From a virus, in the IMG/VR virus record IMGVR_UViG_3300021197_000071, positions 1 to 42,726 of that record: DNA of 42,726 nucleotides. One strand, written 5' to 3'. How positions within the stretch are numbered: the first letter of the stretch is position 1; each line of letters opens with the position of its first letter. The notes below the pieces were generated by a model. It worked only from the letters and a program-made list of their open reading frames with translations, was not told the DNA's origin and ran no database searches. Of this stretch, positions 1 to 6,370 are shown one piece after another. Position numbers and translations under genes: made by a program.

Positions 1-309
1 AAGTTTAAACTAGTAGTTATCTACTGGTGGGTGGCACTATCTGTGTGTATGTTGTGGTTTATATATGGTAGTTAGATAGGTTTAATCGTTTGTTTGTAAG
101 GGTTTGAGAGTTAGTATCTAAAGTATCTAAGTTTTAGAAAGTAATCCTTGGCTACGCAAAATCCTTTATATTACACTAGATTTAGATTTGGAGAGTGATG
201 TATGTAAATTTAATAGATAATTTAGATAGTTAAGATAGTATTCTCCTGCGTATATGGTGTAAACCCCTGTAAACTAAGGCCATTTGGTAATCCAAGTGTA
301 AACTTTCGC

Positions 310-336
310 TATCTAAAACTCAAGATGTTGTGTCAA
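310..336 (-). promoter_or_regulatory. Possible leftward sigma70 promoter
   Basis: Read on the minus strand, TTGACA (336-331) is followed 15 nt later by TAGATA (315-310). The spacing is short. The -35 is preceded by the same GCATAC context seen at the clearer leftward promoter near 1152, which is the main support. It would fire towards position 1, in the direction of leftward genes lying off the left edge. Confidence 0.3.
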
Positions 337-368
337 GTATGCTTTTAGATACTAGATAGCTGTATAAC

Positions 369-397
369 TTTACACCAAATGTACCACAACCTGTCAA
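369..397 (-). promoter_or_regulatory. Possible leftward sigma70 promoter
   Basis: On the minus strand a perfect TTGACA (397-392) sits 17 nt upstream of TGTAAA (374-369), which matches four of six -10 consensus bases. It points towards position 1. The -10 overlaps the inverted TGTAAA/CATTTGGT repeats, so it may be regulated. No gene within the window lies downstream of it. Confidence 0.35.
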
Positions 398-487
398 CTA
401 AAGGTTTAACTTGACGTTTAATCTAAGATAATGTCGTGCCGAAACCCCCCGACGTATGGGATTATATATTTAATAAAAATAAAAGAC

Positions 488-520
488 AAAAAAAAGGAGA
501 GAGCTTGTTAGGCTCCCTCC
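488..520 (-). terminator. Rho-independent terminator of the left leftward operon
   Basis: On the minus strand a 9-bp stem (GGAGGGAGC with GCTCTCTCC, one G-U pair) has a 7-nt loop CTAACAA and is followed directly by eight Ts (495-488). It lies just after the stop of the 60-residue gene and closes the leftward unit that starts near 1124. Confidence 0.85.
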
Positions 521-527
521 GTTCTCC

Positions 528-710
528 TTAGTGTATCTTTATTGCTGGGTTGTGTGAGACTGATACATTGTCTGCTTCGATCTCTGTGTCATGCTTCAGC
601 TTGAATGCTAGGTTCTTGGCGTCAGCTTCCTTGTAGTACCATCTTGAGTAAAGGTTTCCGTATTCAATCCAATCTACTCGGTACTCTCTTTTACAATCTT
701 TCATTGACAT
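528..710 (-). CDS. Small hypothetical protein (60 aa)
   Basis: I do not recognise this 60-residue protein. It is charged and aromatic: the first half has the pattern KREYRVDWIEYGNLYSRWYY, followed by a Lys/Glu/Asp-rich stretch. No membrane segment or metal motif is visible. The start at 710 is preceded by TGGAG about 6 nt upstream, and an in-frame second Met follows at residue 3. It is the last gene of a two-gene leftward operon, 51 nt after the 97-residue gene, and is followed at once by a strong terminator. Position next to a control region and opposite the late genes suggests an early or host-interaction role, which is inference. Confidence 0.6.
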   Translation of the reverse strand: MSMKDCKREYRVDWIEYGNLYSRWYYKEADAKNLAFKLKHDTEIEADNVSVSHNPAIKIH

Positions 711-730
711 AATTGTCTCCAGTTTGTTGT

Positions 731-752
731 GAGGGGAGATTGCTCTCCCCTC
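731..752 (-). other. Intergenic RNA hairpin
   Basis: A perfect 9-bp inverted repeat (GAGGGGAGA with TCTCCCCTC, loop of 4 nt) lies between the two leftward genes. No T-run follows on the minus strand, so it is not a standard terminator. It could protect the mRNA end, be a processing site, or dampen expression of the distal gene. Confidence 0.5.
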
Positions 753-761
753 GGGGTTAAG

Positions 762-1055
762 TTAGGCTAGCTTTGTCACTTTGGACTTGGCTTGACCCTC
801 GGCCTTGGCTGGCAAGATGGTAATTCTAGGATTACCGTATCTGTCCGCCATTAGAAGAACATCGGTTCCTCCGTCGGCCTTGAAGAAACTCCACTTATGT
901 AGTGGCATTTTCTTCGCCTTACTAAGTTCCTGAGCCTTAGCGTACAGTTCCTTAGCGTTAGTTGAATTCCAAGCGCCGTTTAGGTCGCGCTTCAGGGCAA
1001 TCTCACCCTTGGTGTTAGCAACTAGGCTAACATTACCTTCAAAGATTCTACTCAT
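762..1055 (-). CDS. Hypothetical protein (97 aa), first gene of leftward operon
   Basis: This 97-residue protein is not recognised. It is basic (many Lys, C-terminal AKSKVTKLA) and starts MSRIFEGNVSLVANTKGE. A compact alpha/beta fold is likely: predicted strands at both ends flank a helical segment rich in Ala and Lys at about residues 35-50. No catalytic motif is evident. The ATG at 1055 has GGAGG about 8 nt upstream. A sigma70-like promoter with TTGACA and a leader of roughly 60 nt drives it, making this the best-supported leftward transcript at this end. An early role is likely from position and orientation only. Confidence 0.65.
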   Translation of the reverse strand: MSRIFEGNVSLVANTKGEIALKRDLNGAWNSTNAKELYAKAQELSKAKKMPLHKWSFFKADGGTDVLLMADRYGNPRITILPAKAEGQAKSKVTKLA

Positions 1056-1100
1056 GTAGACCTCCAGTTGTTAGTCAGTATTCCCGCTGACTGTTCGGGT

Positions 1101-1117
1101 ATCAACGTTTTGTTGAT
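1101..1117 (-). other. Dyad at the start of the leftward transcript
   Basis: ATCAAC and GTTGAT form a 6-bp inverted repeat around GTTTT, placed at about the expected transcription start of the promoter at 1124-1152. A second 6-bp dyad (AGTCAG/CTGACT) follows at about 1074-1093. These could be repressor sites or 5' leader hairpins. Confidence 0.35.
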
Positions 1118-1123
1118 GATTTA

Positions 1124-1152
1124 ACTATGGATTAAATTTACATGATTGTCAA
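1124..1152 (-). promoter_or_regulatory. Leftward sigma70 promoter for the two-gene early operon
   Basis: On the minus strand TTGACA (1152-1147) is followed after 17 nt by CATAGT (1129-1124; four of six consensus bases). The expected start is near 1117, leaving about 60 nt of leader before the ATG at 1055. The 12-nt block containing this -35 (GCATACTTGACA) also occurs at 342-331. Confidence 0.65.
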
Positions 1153-1211
1153 GTATGCCCTTTTTACGCCACTTATACGCGCCTTATATTTTGACTATTG
1201 GATTAATGGTA

Positions 1212-1244
1212 GGGGGGGTACATGGACACGCGACCGACCCCTCC
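1212..1244. other. G/C-run hairpin upstream of TerS, candidate packaging site
   Basis: Seven Gs plus T (1212-1219) can pair with ACCCCTCC (1237-1244) to form an 8-bp stem with a 17-nt loop, followed by further Cs to 1248. It stands out against the AT-rich surroundings, in the 290-nt gap between the divergent leftward operon and terS. There is no T-run next to it. A cos or pac recognition site beside terS is plausible from its position. It could equally be a transcription block between the divergent units. Confidence 0.35.
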
Positions 1245-1309
1245 CCCCCATATAAGTAAACCTCACATAACAAGACCCAAAAAATCCAAGTGTAAAGTTT
1301 CACTTGCGC

Positions 1310-1337
1310 TTGACAGCTCGGTAATTTTAGGCATAAT
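1310..1337 (+). promoter_or_regulatory. Strong sigma70 promoter for terS, nearly leaderless
   Basis: A perfect TTGACA (1310-1315) is followed after 16 nt by CATAAT (1332-1337). The expected start at about 1343-1345 is only 2-4 nt before the terS ATG at 1347, and no Shine-Dalgarno sequence is present. The AATCCAAGTGTAAA repeat at 1283-1296 lies just upstream of the -35 and could bind a regulator. Confidence 0.7.
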
Positions 1338-1346
1338 GTTTTAGTT

Positions 1347-1823
1347 ATGGACACTATACCTTTGAAACATACAAAGTGGTCTGACCGGTTTGCCTTCGAT
1401 ACAGCGCTTATGCTAGAAGGCAGCGGAGAGACTTTAGACGAAGTAAAAGATCGGCATAATATTACTGCCGAAGATATACTTACGTTTAATAAAGATCCTA
1501 TATTTCTTAAGAAGGTAACTTCTTATAGAGATGAGATTAAAGAAAAAGGCATGACTTTCAAATTGAAAGCTCGTGCTCAAGCAGAAGAACTACTAACAAC
1601 CTCTTGGAGTTTAATCCACAGTCCAGATACTTCGGCTGCGGTTAAAGCTGACCTTATTAAATCCACAGTTAAGTGGGGTGGGCTTGAACCTAAGGGTGAC
1701 GTTACAACGGAGGGTGCAGGTGGAGGAGTTAAAATCACAATCAATCTCGGAGGACAAGAACATCCAGCAACTGTTATTGACGCTGAGGCAGTTGAAGACA
1801 CAACAGCGATTGGAAGTTCTTAA
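1347..1823 (+). CDS. terS: Probable terminase small subunit
   Basis: The product (158 aa) probably recognises phage DNA and loads the terminase motor on it. This call rests on position directly upstream of the large subunit, on length, and on the N-terminal half: residues about 25-60 (GETLDEVKDRHNITAEDIL) resemble the helix-turn-helix of small terminases, followed by a charged helical oligomerisation-like segment. The tail from about residue 105 is Gly/Thr-rich, then acidic. The ATG sits 2-4 nt after the predicted transcription start, with no Shine-Dalgarno sequence, so translation may be leaderless. The 3' end overlaps the next small gene. No sequence match could be run, so a different DNA-binding role remains possible. 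Confidence 0.7.
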   Translation: MDTIPLKHTKWSDRFAFDTALMLEGSGETLDEVKDRHNITAEDILTFNKDPIFLKKVTSYRDEIKEKGMTFKLKARAQAEELLTTSWSLIHSPDTSAAVKADLIKSTVKWGGLEPKGDVTTEGAGGGVKITINLGGQEHPATVIDAEAVEDTTAIGSS

Positions 1824-2001
1824 AAAATTTACGGATTCATATGAAGGTAGTAAGTCAACATCATTTGACACTATCTCAGACTATGATAATTTCACTTACA
1901 AATTAGTAAAACTAGGTATATCCTACAGAACTAAAATTCTGAAAAGAAAGAATATACCAACGCAGTATATAGTTATACTGTTAGAAAAGGAGGAAGCATG
2001 A
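1777..2001 (+). CDS. Small hypothetical protein between terS and terL, start uncertain
   Basis: This frame stays open from 1678 to 2001, but only the part after the terS stop (from about 1824) is free of overlap, and that part looks coding. The product is lysine-rich and ends KILKRKNIPTQYIVILLEKEEA. I chose the TTG at 1777 (74 aa, 47-nt overlap with terS). GTG at 1678 or TTG at 1792 are alternatives, and none has a good Shine-Dalgarno sequence, so it may be translated by coupling to terS. Its own stop overlaps the next ATG (ATGA), and an AAGGAGG inside its 3' end serves that next gene. Function unknown; a packaging accessory is a guess from location. Confidence 0.5.
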   Translation: MTLRQLKTQQRLEVLKKFTDSYEGSKSTSFDTISDYDNFTYKLVKLGISYRTKILKRKNIPTQYIVILLEKEEA

Positions 2002-2108
2002 TTATATTTGGTCATACGCCTCGGGAATGGACGAGACGAGTAAGGTATCATAAGAAACCTATCATCGCTTGTATTGTTAGTTTCATTCTTGGCGCGGTTA
2101 TTTTCTAA
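1998..2108 (+). CDS. 36-residue single-pass membrane miniprotein
   Basis: A very short gene, ATG at 1998 with AAGGAGG 4 nt upstream, TAA at 2106-2108. The N-terminal half is basic (PREWTRRVRYHKKP), followed by a hydrophobic helix IIACIVSFILGAVIF up to the stop. This is the layout of a small cytoplasm-anchored membrane protein with positive-inside orientation. Both ends are coupled: ATGA with the upstream gene, TAATG with terL. That tight coupling and the good ribosome site make it a real gene despite its size. The role is unknown; a membrane-active or pinholin-like peptide, or a packaging accessory, would all fit. Confidence 0.65.
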   Translation: MIIFGHTPREWTRRVRYHKKPIIACIVSFILGAVIF

Positions 2109-3487
2109 TGGATATTGATTACACCCCTACAAAGACGTGTAAAGAATTTATGGCATCTGATTCAAAGATGCGTGTACTCATGGGGCCTGTTGGTTCGGGT
2201 AAATCAGTAGCCAGTTGTTTTGAGGTGATACGTCGAGCATCACAACAGGCTCCTAACAAACAAGGTATTCGTAAATCACGAGTAGCTATTGTCCGTGAAA
2301 CTGCACGTCAGTTGCAGGATACGACAATTAAAACTTTTTTAGATTGGTTTCCAACGGGAGTGTGTGGAAACTTTATGCGTACTACTAAAACTTTTTTCTT
2401 TAAAGTTGGTGATGTTGAGTGTGAAGTAATGTTTCGTGCACTTGATGATGCTGACGATGTCGCAAACTTGAACTCACTTGAATTAACATTCGCTTGGTTT
2501 AATGAGTGCAGAGATATTCATCCAGATATTATGGACGCGATGTCAAAACGTATTGGTCGTTTTCCATCTGCTAAAGATGGTGGGCCATCATGGTTTGGTA
2601 TGTGGGGTGACACTAACCCTCCGACTATGGATACTTGGTGGTATTATCAAATGGAAGGACTTGATTCTAAAGATGGAGTTAGTCCTAATGATAACGGGTG
2701 GCAAGTATTTAAGCAGCCATCAGGTCGTAGTCCACATGCAGAAAATATAGAAAATTTACCTGAAGGTTATTATGATACTCAAGGTAGATCAGATGAATAC
2801 ATTCGAGTTTATGTAGATGGGGAATACGGGTTAAGTTCTGCGGGACAACCTGTGTATAAGTATTTTAGACCAGACTATCATATTGCGGGGCAAACTCTAC
2901 GCCCGATTATAAATGGTGTACGTCCAATCGTAATTGGTATGGATTTAGGCTTGACACCAGCGGCAGTAATAGGGCAACAAGATCCTCGCGGACGGACGTT
3001 GATTCTTGATGAGGCAGTAAGTTTCGATATGGGCATACAGCGTTTCGTCCGCACCATACTCAAACCATTAATCTTTGAACGCTTTAGCGGAGCACCTGTT
3101 ATGATTATCTGTGATCCAGCAGGTATACAACGTGCTCAAACTGATGAACGATCAGCAGTAGATATTATTAAAGCAGAAGGTCTGCGTGTTATGCCAGCTA
3201 AAACAAATAGCGTGTCAGCACGTTTGTCTTCTGTTGATGATTACTTGATGCGTCAGGTAGACGGCGATGCAGCTTTTCTACTTGATCCAAAATGTACACA
3301 GCTTAAAGCAGCAATGATGGGAGGATACAGATTCCATAAAAAGAACGGCAACATAGAAAAAAATAAACATTCACATGTTGCAGAAGCGTTACAATATCTT
3401 ATGCTGCATATTAATCACGCGAGTGATGCAGCATATACTTTACAGAAAAGACCAGTCAAAAGGGTTGCGGCAACGGGTTGGACTTGA
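2108..3487 (+). CDS. terL: Terminase large subunit
   Basis: The 459-residue motor ATPase/nuclease pumps DNA into the prohead and cuts it. Walker A is GPVGSGKS at residues 26-33. The Walker B-like strand ends LTFAWFNE (126-133), with Glu133 as the probable catalytic acid and Asn in place of the usual Asp before it. The C-terminal RNase H-like nuclease shows GMDLG (Asp279), IICDPAG (Asp336) and the HSHVAEAL helix (421-428). Length and layout fit podovirus large terminases. The ATG overlaps the stop of the 36-residue gene as TAATG. A strong terminator follows about 45 nt after its stop, so packaging genes form a short unit separate from the head genes. Confidence 0.95.
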   Translation: MDIDYTPTKTCKEFMASDSKMRVLMGPVGSGKSVASCFEVIRRASQQAPNKQGIRKSRVAIVRETARQLQDTTIKTFLDWFPTGVCGNFMRTTKTFFFKVGDVECEVMFRALDDADDVANLNSLELTFAWFNECRDIHPDIMDAMSKRIGRFPSAKDGGPSWFGMWGDTNPPTMDTWWYYQMEGLDSKDGVSPNDNGWQVFKQPSGRSPHAENIENLPEGYYDTQGRSDEYIRVYVDGEYGLSSAGQPVYKYFRPDYHIAGQTLRPIINGVRPIVIGMDLGLTPAAVIGQQDPRGRTLILDEAVSFDMGIQRFVRTILKPLIFERFSGAPVMIICDPAGIQRAQTDERSAVDIIKAEGLRVMPAKTNSVSARLSSVDDYLMRQVDGDAAFLLDPKCTQLKAAMMGGYRFHKKNGNIEKNKHSHVAEALQYLMLHINHASDAAYTLQKRPVKRVAATGWT

Positions 3488-3530
3488 TATAATTCGCCTG
3501 TCACTTGATGTTTCATTCATGTTACTCCTT

Positions 3531-3570
3531 GTAGCCCCTGCTGGTTTGCCCCTAGCGGGGGTTACTTTTA
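3531..3570 (+). terminator. Rho-independent terminator after terL
   Basis: GTAGCCCCTGCT (3531-3542) pairs with AGCGGGGGTTAC (3554-3565) over 12 bp with two G-U pairs and an 11-nt loop, followed by TTTTA. It ends the terS-terL unit, and the next promoter begins within a few bases of it. Confidence 0.85.
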
Positions 3571-3573
3571 TGT

Positions 3574-3601
3574 TAGACAAACACAAACTTGTGTGTATAC
3601 T
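3574..3601 (+). promoter_or_regulatory. Sigma70 promoter for the head gene operon
   Basis: TAGACA (3574-3579; five of six -35 bases) is separated by 16 nt from TATACT (3596-3601; five of six -10 bases). The expected start near 3608 leaves a leader of about 25 nt containing TTGGAGG before the ATG at 3634. It lies directly after the terL terminator, so the head genes are transcribed independently. Confidence 0.65.
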
Positions 3602-3633
3602 ATGATGTAATATATACTTATTGGAGGTTGTTT

Positions 3634-3882
3634 ATGACTGATAGAGAGATGAAACTGCGAGAACAATATTTTGATGGGCCAGCTTCTGACAGTATGAGCC
3701 TTATGCAGTTCTTTCTGTCTAAAGGTTTTGACCCTCGAAAAGAAGCGAAGAAAACATCCGGTGGTGGGACAGTACCAAAATATAAAGATGGTGGCCTAGT
3801 ACCAAAACAATTTAAAGGTTTTGCTAAGTTACCAGAGTCTGTCCAAAAAAAGATAGATCCAAAATTGGCAAAAAAAGTTTAG
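3634..3882 (+). CDS. Small GG-motif protein (82 aa), head-region hypothetical
   Basis: An 82-residue basic protein. I chose the ATG at 3634, which has GGAGG 6 nt upstream, over an in-frame upstream ATG at 3589 that falls inside the promoter. The N-terminal third is charged (MTDREMKLREQYFDGP), the middle has SGGGTVPKYKDGGLVPKQF, and the end is Lys-rich. The Y-K-x-G-G-[LV] motif recurs in the 55-residue gene that follows, in the 43-residue gene at 17447, and loosely in the 288-residue gene at 24124. First gene of the head operon; a minor virion component is plausible but unproven. Confidence 0.7.
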   Translation: MTDREMKLREQYFDGPASDSMSLMQFFLSKGFDPRKEAKKTSGGGTVPKYKDGGLVPKQFKGFAKLPESVQKKIDPKLAKKV

Positions 3883-3892
3883 GAGGGTTAAT

Positions 3893-4060
3893 ATGAAATG
3901 TGGACAAGGTAAACCTTACAAGATGATAGAGACAAAAGTTCGAAGCTATAAGGATGGCGGTGTAGTTTACACTGATAAAAATGATCCTGAAGATGTAGTT
4001 AAAATGAAGGATCTTGAAGTTGTAGAGAAAAAGACTAAAGATAAAGAGAAAAAATATTAG
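3893..4060 (+). CDS. Small GG-motif protein (55 aa)
   Basis: A 55-residue protein starting MKCGQGKPYKMIETKVRSYK, with the motif YKDGGVVY at residues 19-26, and ending in a strongly Lys/Glu-charged helix. AGGAGG lies 6 nt before the ATG at 3893. It follows the 82-residue gene by 10 nt and precedes the portal gene by 15 nt. The shared YKDGG motif ties it to its upstream neighbour. Function not recognised. Confidence 0.65.
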   Translation: MKCGQGKPYKMIETKVRSYKDGGVVYTDKNDPEDVVKMKDLEVVEKKTKDKEKKY

Positions 4061-4075
4061 AGGTATAATACGGTA

Positions 4076-6115
4076 ATGCTACAAGTAATCGATAATGCGA
4101 CTCTTGTTAAGCAAGAGAAAGAGCTACGAGATAAAGCGCTCGCTGATCGTCAAGCGGATAGCGTTGTACTTGGTATTACATCTTATCTACGAACATGTTG
4201 GGACGCAGCTAAGCGTTCTAAGAAACCACTTGAAACAGTTATGCTCAAAGCATTACGTCAACGTAATGGTGAGTATGAAGCAGATAAATTACAACAAATT
4301 CATCAGCAAGGCGGTTCTGACATCTATATGATGATAACAGAAGTTAAGTGTCGTGCTGCTGAGAGTTGGTTGCGTGACATTCTTCTCGACCAAGGAACTC
4401 CCCCTTGGGATCTGCAGCCAACACCTATTCCAGATTTGTCTCCTGACCAAACTGCAGAACTACAAAATGTATTTGCAGCAGAAGTTGTGAAGATGATTGA
4501 GCAACATCAGAAAGCTCCAACACCTGATGACATTGCTGAAATGAAAGAAATGCTAACGCAAGATTATAGATTTAAACTTTTGCAAGATGCAGATAACCGT
4601 GCAAAGAAAATGAAAGTAAAAATTTCAGATCAGTTTGCACAAGGCGGTTGGGGAGAATCATTTAACGATTTTATAACTGACATGGTTACTTATCCATGTG
4701 CTTTCCTAAAAGGCCCTGTCGTTCGTAGGCAACGTAAATTAGTTTATGCAAAAGATGAAATGGGTAGAACTACTGTAGAAGCTGGTGAAGTTATTGCTCC
4801 AGAGTTTGAACGTGTTGACCCTTTTAAAATATATCCAGAACCCGGTATTACTAATATACGGGATGGGTATATATTTGAGCATCACCCATTAAGTCGTACT
4901 GAACTTGCAGATATGATTGGAGTTCCCGGTTATGATGAAGATGCTATTAGAAAAGTTTTAGAAATTGGTAATGGTCAATCATGGATCAACGAAGATGTTG
5001 AACTAATGAAAGATGAAGAAGAACGTAAGTTCCATACCGAGTCTAGACCTACCGACATTTATGACGCTCTAGAGTTCTGGGGTAAAGTCAGCGGTAAGAT
5101 GCTTGTCGAATGGGGTATGGACGAAGAAGAAATTGAAGATCAAGCTCGTGAGTATGATGCAAATGTTTGGATTGTAGGTAACTATGTTATCAAAGCAGTT
5201 CTTAACTATGATCCCCTTGGTGAAAAACCTTACGCCAAAACTTCCTTTATTAAATCTCCGGGGGCGTTTTGGGGTAAGGGGATTCCCGAAATTATTGAAG
5301 ACATACAAGGTGTATGTAACGCATCAGCTCGTGCATTAATTAATAACATGGGTATTTCATCAGGCCCTCAAGTTGAAGTAAACCTTGAGCGTATTCCACC
5401 TAATGAAGATATTACTCAATTACATCCTTGGAAAATATGGCAGGTAACTAATGATCCGTTTGGTTCTAGTTCTCCTGCAGTCCGATTTACACAACCAGAT
5501 GATAACGCTAACACGTTAATGGCTGTATACGATAAGTTTAGTAAATTAGCTGACGACCATTCAGGTATTCCCTCTTATGTTTATGGTGACTTGAATGTGT
5601 CAGGGGCAGGACGTACAGCATCGGGGTTATCAATGTTAATGGGGTCAGCTGGTAAGGGGATACGTCAAGTAGTAATGCACATTGATAATGATGTAATTAA
5701 ACCAGTTGTTCATCGGCAGTTTGTTTATAACATGCGATACGATGAGGATGAAAGTATTAAAGGCGATGTTGATATTATGCCTAGAGGAGCAGTTAACTTA
5801 GCTGTTAAAGAAACTGTCAACATGCGTCGAATAGAATTTCTTAATGCAACAGCCAACGAAATGGATATGCAGATTGTTGGTAAGGAAGGCCGTTCCGCGA
5901 TTCTTCGCGAGATTGCCAAAGGGTTGCAAATGCCTGTGGATGATATTGTTCCGTCTCGGGAAAAGTCCAGTCATGATGAAAAGCTAAAAGCTGAAATGAT
6001 GAAAGTTCAGCAGCAAGCAGAGATGCAAGCACAAGCTGCTCAACCTGACGGTTCTCCCAAAGGTGGAATGGAAGCAAACACAGTTGGTAACGGTGGCGCT
6101 GGGAGGTCAAGATGA
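4076..6115 (+). CDS. Portal protein
   Basis: The 679-residue product is the dodecameric head-tail connector through which DNA enters and leaves. It is long for a portal, as is usual in podoviruses. Visible hallmarks: an N-terminal helical region with WLRDILLDQGTPPWDLQP (about 95-112), a central wing/stem rich in acidic helices, the conserved block SFIKSPGAFWGKGIPEIIED (about 393-412) and the downstream AGRTASGLSMLMGSAGKGIR (about 513-532), typical of this portal group. A Gln/Ala-rich C-terminal tail follows. It precedes the scaffold and capsid genes as expected, and its stop overlaps the next start (ATGA). Confidence 0.9.
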   Translation: MLQVIDNATLVKQEKELRDKALADRQADSVVLGITSYLRTCWDAAKRSKKPLETVMLKALRQRNGEYEADKLQQIHQQGGSDIYMMITEVKCRAAESWLRDILLDQGTPPWDLQPTPIPDLSPDQTAELQNVFAAEVVKMIEQHQKAPTPDDIAEMKEMLTQDYRFKLLQDADNRAKKMKVKISDQFAQGGWGESFNDFITDMVTYPCAFLKGPVVRRQRKLVYAKDEMGRTTVEAGEVIAPEFERVDPFKIYPEPGITNIRDGYIFEHHPLSRTELADMIGVPGYDEDAIRKVLEIGNGQSWINEDVELMKDEEERKFHTESRPTDIYDALEFWGKVSGKMLVEWGMDEEEIEDQAREYDANVWIVGNYVIKAVLNYDPLGEKPYAKTSFIKSPGAFWGKGIPEIIEDIQGVCNASARALINNMGISSGPQVEVNLERIPPNEDITQLHPWKIWQVTNDPFGSSSPAVRFTQPDDNANTLMAVYDKFSKLADDHSGIPSYVYGDLNVSGAGRTASGLSMLMGSAGKGIRQVVMHIDNDVIKPVVHRQFVYNMRYDEDESIKGDVDIMPRGAVNLAVKETVNMRRIEFLNATANEMDMQIVGKEGRSAILREIAKGLQMPVDDIVPSREKSSHDEKLKAEMMKVQQQAEMQAQAAQPDGSPKGGMEANTVGNGGAGRSR

Positions 6116-6327
6116 AACGGCCTAGTCCAGAAGTTATCAAGGCGTTAGCTAACACTGTACGTCAATACCCGGAAGTCCTAGAGTGGCTTGAAGGATGGAG
6201 TACAGAGGAGTTATCGCGGCTACCAAATGCTACACAGAATACGGCACTTGCACAGGGGCGGTGTCAGATTTTGATAGAGCTAAGTAAGCTCGTAAAAGAG
6301 TCCCCTGAAACGGCGGCAAAGTCATGA
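6112..6327 (+). CDS. Small hypothetical protein between portal and scaffold (71 aa)
   Basis: A 71-residue, mostly helical protein coupled to the portal gene by ATGA, with GGGAGG upstream of the start. It has the pattern VIKALANTVRQYPEVLEWLEGW, then LPNATQNTALAQGRCQILIELSKLV. Small proteins with a 'QGRCQ' helix next to portals are, as I recall, common in marine podoviruses, without a known function. It could aid portal or scaffold assembly. No metal site: there is a single Cys. Confidence 0.65.
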   Translation: MKRPSPEVIKALANTVRQYPEVLEWLEGWSTEELSRLPNATQNTALAQGRCQILIELSKLVKESPETAAKS

Positions 6328-6370
6328 AGAAGGCAGCTGCTTTTAATTACGCACACCGATAGGAGCGATT

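Larger units (their letters stand above)
1..487. other. Non-coding repeat-rich region, candidate early control region or origin
   Basis: I see no convincing gene here. The stretch is AT-rich and holds nine exact copies of TAGATA or its complement TATCTA (starts 18, 73, 115, 124, 214, 223, 310, 346, 353), plus repeated TGTAAA (203, 258, 268, 297; inverse at 369). The 14-mer AATCCAAGTGTAAA at 289-302 recurs at 1283-1296, and TGTCAAGTATGC at 331-342 recurs at 1147-1158. CATTTGGT (281-288) and ACCAAATG (374-381) form an inverted pair. This density suggests operators, promoters or iterons. Whether it is a replication origin is inference only. Confidence 0.5.

Noticed and set aside
1800-1830. Possible +1 frameshift joining TerS to the following open frame near TCT-TAA-AAA
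   Set aside because: The +1 frame is open, but the P-site re-pairing needed (TCT to CTT) is poor and there is no stimulatory Shine-Dalgarno sequence or pseudoknot. Simple overlap of two genes is the easier reading.
6324-6362. 12-codon open frame between the 71-residue gene and the scaffold gene
   Set aside because: Too short to support as a gene; the region mainly holds the scaffold ribosome site.
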